This document shows positions 5,695-6,751 of a DNA stretch of 6,751 nt, piece by piece. The notes under the pieces are model-generated. The model saw only the letters and a program-made list of their open reading frames with translations, made no database searches and was not told the DNA's origin. The position numbers and the translations under genes are program-made. The stretch comes from Chloroflexota bacterium. Its GTDB lineage: Bacteria > Chloroflexota > Limnocylindria > Limnocylindrales > CSP1-4. Positions within the stretch are counted from its first letter, which is position 1, and each line of letters starts with the position of its first letter. The stretch covers positions 1-6,751 of the forward strand of contig JAJYMP010000261.1 of assembly GCA_021786915.1 (NCBI GenBank). The letters run 5' to 3'.

Positions 5695-5929
5695 GGAGCG
5701 CGTGGCGCCCGGTTTACGCAGGGGTCCCCGAGACCCGGGCGGGGCGCACAAAGCCTGAGTGCGCCCCGTCCGCCCCTCCTCGGGAGACGGAAGAATCGCC
5801 GCCCAGCCGGGAAGGCCGCGGCAGGGGACGAAGGGAACCCAATTGGGGAGACTGTAGCGGCGGGTCGCACAGGCAGTGGCCCAGCGTCAACCGCACGCCG
5901 CCAGGCACTTATCGGGAGATTTGGGGACC
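5684..5929 (+). promoter_or_regulatory. Structured 5' leader candidate upstream of protein C
   Basis: A dense series of possible RNA stems: CCGCGCGCT/AGCGCGTGG (5684-5692 with 5697-5705, one G-U pair); GCCCGG (5707-5712) with CCGGGC (5735-5740); GGGTC (5722-5726) with GACCC (5732-5736); a 14-bp stem at 5736-5749/5759-5772; and the palindrome CCCAATTGGG at 5838-5847. Stems at 5735-5740 and 5736-5772 share bases, so alternative folds exist, as expected of a switch. GGGAACCCAATTGGGGAGAC at 5833-5852 loosely resembles a conserved segment of ydaO-type (cyclic di-AMP) riboswitches, and CAGC...AACC...CCAGGC at 5882-5906 loosely resembles the 3' part. The match is partial and the class is not established. 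Confidence 0.3.
5736..5772. other. 14-bp stem-loop with AAAGCCTGA loop
   Basis: Bases 5736-5749 pair with 5759-5772 (one G-U pair) around the 9-base loop AAAGCCTGA. It is the longest stem in the region, is 157 bases before protein C, and is not followed by a T-run. The purine-rich, non-palindromic loop looks more like an RNA element than a DNA operator. Confidence 0.45.
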
Positions 5930-6751
5930 ATGAACTACAGAACCAAAGCCGCGGGATGGTTGGCAGTTGCCGGCCTCTTCATGGCGGCCCTGATCGCGCC
6001 GGTCGCCGTGTCGGCCGGGAACAGCCCCGGCAACAACGGCCTCGATCCCACGGGCAACGGCACGAAATCCGACGCGACTGTCGGCGGCAGCCTATCGGCT
6101 GCTGCGAATAGCGCCGACATGGCCGGAGGGCAAACGGACTCGGTGATGTACTGCTCCGGCGACAATGTCGGCAGCGTAACCGGCTCCTTCAAGCTCACGA
6201 AGACGCTGGATATCGGCTCCAAGATCACCGTGTACATGGTGCCGAATAACGGGTCGAACGCGTCGCCAGTCGCGAACGTGAGCAAGAACGAGACCACGAT
6301 TACCCTCGACGCGTCGAATCACGCCGTCGGCAGTGTCATCAACTACACGGTGAGCGTGACGAGCGCCTTCACTGAGACATCGGGCGGCATCCTCGTCGTA
6401 TTCGCCGTCAACGCCGACAACCAGACGGCAATCTCGTCGAGCAAGACCTACTCGCTGAATTGCACCGACGCGCCGACGACGCCGCCGACCACCCCGCCGA
6501 CCACCCCGCCGACGACCCCGCCGACCACGCCGCCGACGACCCCGCCGACGACCCCGCCGACCACGCCGCCGACCACGCCGCCGACGACCCCGCCGACCAC
6601 GCCGCCGACGACCCCGCCGACGACCCCGCCGACCACGCCGCCGACCACCCCGCCGACCACGCCGCCGACCACGCCGCCGACGACCCCGCCGACCACGCCG
6701 CCGACGACCCCGCCGACCACGCCGCCGACGACCCCGCCGACGACCCCGCCG
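5930..6751 (+). CDS. Secreted surface protein with long TTPP stalk (protein C), 3' end outside window
   Basis: 274 codons are visible with no stop. Residues 1-29 form a signal peptide (MNYRTKAAGWLAVAGL..., cleavage near VSA/G) closely matching those of proteins A and B. The head region, about 30-180, begins Gly/Asn/Ser-rich and then looks beta-stranded (SFKLTKTLDIGSKITVYMV, SVINYTVSVTSAF, GGILVVFAVNA). Its only Cys are C75 and C178, the latter directly before the stalk. From residue 183 to the edge there are 23 TTPP units. By analogy with A and B a further domain and/or a PPxTD-type anchor is expected beyond the window, but is not seen. The start is ATG 5930; GGGAG at 5914-5918 lies 11 bases upstream, a slightly long spacing. 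The head uses more A/T-ending codons (AAA, GTT, CTA, AAT, GTA) than protein B. It lies behind an 836-base regulatory region. Function is unknown; an envelope or adhesive protein is inferred. Confidence 0.85.
   Translation, partial: MNYRTKAAGWLAVAGLFMAALIAPVAVSAGNSPGNNGLDPTGNGTKSDATVGGSLSAAANSADMAGGQTDSVMYCSGDNVGSVTGSFKLTKTLDIGSKITVYMVPNNGSNASPVANVSKNETTITLDASNHAVGSVINYTVSVTSAFTETSGGILVVFAVNADNQTAISSSKTYSLNCTDAPTTPPTTPPTTPPTTPPTTPPTTPPTTPPTTPPTTPPTTPPTTPPTTPPTTPPTTPPTTPPTTPPTTPPTTPPTTPPTTPPTTPPTTPPTTPP
6476..6751 (+). repeat. TTPP array of protein C, at least 23 x 12 bp, running off the window
   Basis: Twenty-three in-frame 12-base units fill the sequence to its last base. The first is ACG-ACG, the next two ACC-ACC, and the rest almost all carry one ACC and one ACG. 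All proline codons are CCG and the plus strand has no T for 276 bases. The true length cannot be known from this window. Confidence 0.98.

Larger units (their letters stand above)
5094..5929. other. Long gene-poor regulatory region between proteins B and C
   Basis: These 836 bases contain no convincing protein gene. The several open frames crossing it are Arg/Pro-rich, lack family resemblance, and mostly lack ribosome binding sites. From left to right it holds tandem hairpins after protein B (5107-5172), a composite dyad with CTAGTA direct repeats (5336-5363), two adjacent hairpins (5376-5414), a small candidate frame with a good ribosome binding site (5518-5694), an inverted repeat (5644-5674), and a heavily structured GC-rich leader up to the start of protein C (5684-5929). 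The stretch from about 5320 to 5680 is visibly richer in A and T than the flanking genes. No standard -35/-10 pair with 16-18 base spacing could be assigned. Confidence 0.6.

Noticed and set aside
5833..5905. Cobalamin riboswitch on the minus strand (GCCACTG-like and GACCCGCC-like words)
   Set aside because: The order and spacing of conserved boxes do not fit and there is no minus-strand gene downstream for it to control.
6448..6720. Minus-strand Val-Gly-Gly-Val repeat protein resembling a PE_PGRS- or silk-like sequence
   Set aside because: It is the reverse reading of the TTPP array with no independent start signal.

Overview
The window is GC-rich bacterial DNA. It holds one complete housekeeping gene (argS, minus strand), the 3' end of a probable zinc-metallopeptidase-like gene, and a run of three consecutive plus-strand genes for secreted, stalked, membrane- or wall-anchored surface proteins. 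The third of these is cut by the window end. Codons strongly prefer G or C at the third position. The ArgS sequence style, the 'HALQDQ...ALVEGDA' protein and the PPxTD + transmembrane + Arg-tail C-termini all suggest a Gram-positive-like, high-GC lineage. I favour Chloroflexota (Limnocylindria-like), with Actinomycetota as the alternative. This is inference; no rRNA or other marker gene is present.

Layout. 1-785 (+): C-terminal ~260 codons of a gluzincin-like protein. 786-866: short convergent gap with a small GC repeat and hairpin. 867-2561 (-): argS, 564 aa, whose class-I 'HIGH' motif reads TVGN. 2562-2925: divergent intergenic region. 2926-3672 (+): surface protein A (248 aa) with a signal peptide, a disulfide-bounded domain, a Ser/Pro/Thr stalk with three 10-aa repeats, and a C-terminal anchor. 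3673-3935: gap with a 9-bp hairpin. 3936-5093 (+): surface protein B (385 aa) with a signal peptide, a disulfide-bounded domain, 9 x TTPP, a SpaA/CnaB-like prealbumin-fold domain, 12 x TTPP and an anchor. 5094-5929: 836 bases of apparently non-coding sequence with a strong terminator, dyads, tandem hairpins and a structured leader. 5930-6751 (+): surface protein C (at least 274 aa, open at the end) with a signal peptide, a disulfide-bounded domain and at least 23 x TTPP running off the window edge.

How the genes relate. Proteins A, B and C share a very similar signal peptide (an R-x-x-A-A/G-W-L-A core, an AP-containing end and an A-x-A cleavage site). Each has one globular domain with a Cys near its start and a Cys directly before a low-complexity Thr/Ser/Pro stalk. 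A and B also end in the same tripartite anchor: P-P-x-T-D, about 11-13 residues, a hydrophobic helix, then an Arg cluster. The locus looks like a small, locally duplicated family of cell-surface stalk proteins whose stalk length can change by gain or loss of 12-bp units without breaking the frame. Each gene has its own ribosome binding site and a sizeable upstream gap, so they are probably separately expressed. The 836-bp region before protein C is the most likely place for complex regulation.

The best leads for something undescribed are the shared PPxTD anchor, the common disulfide-closed head domain, the structured leader before protein C, and the TVGN variant in ArgS.
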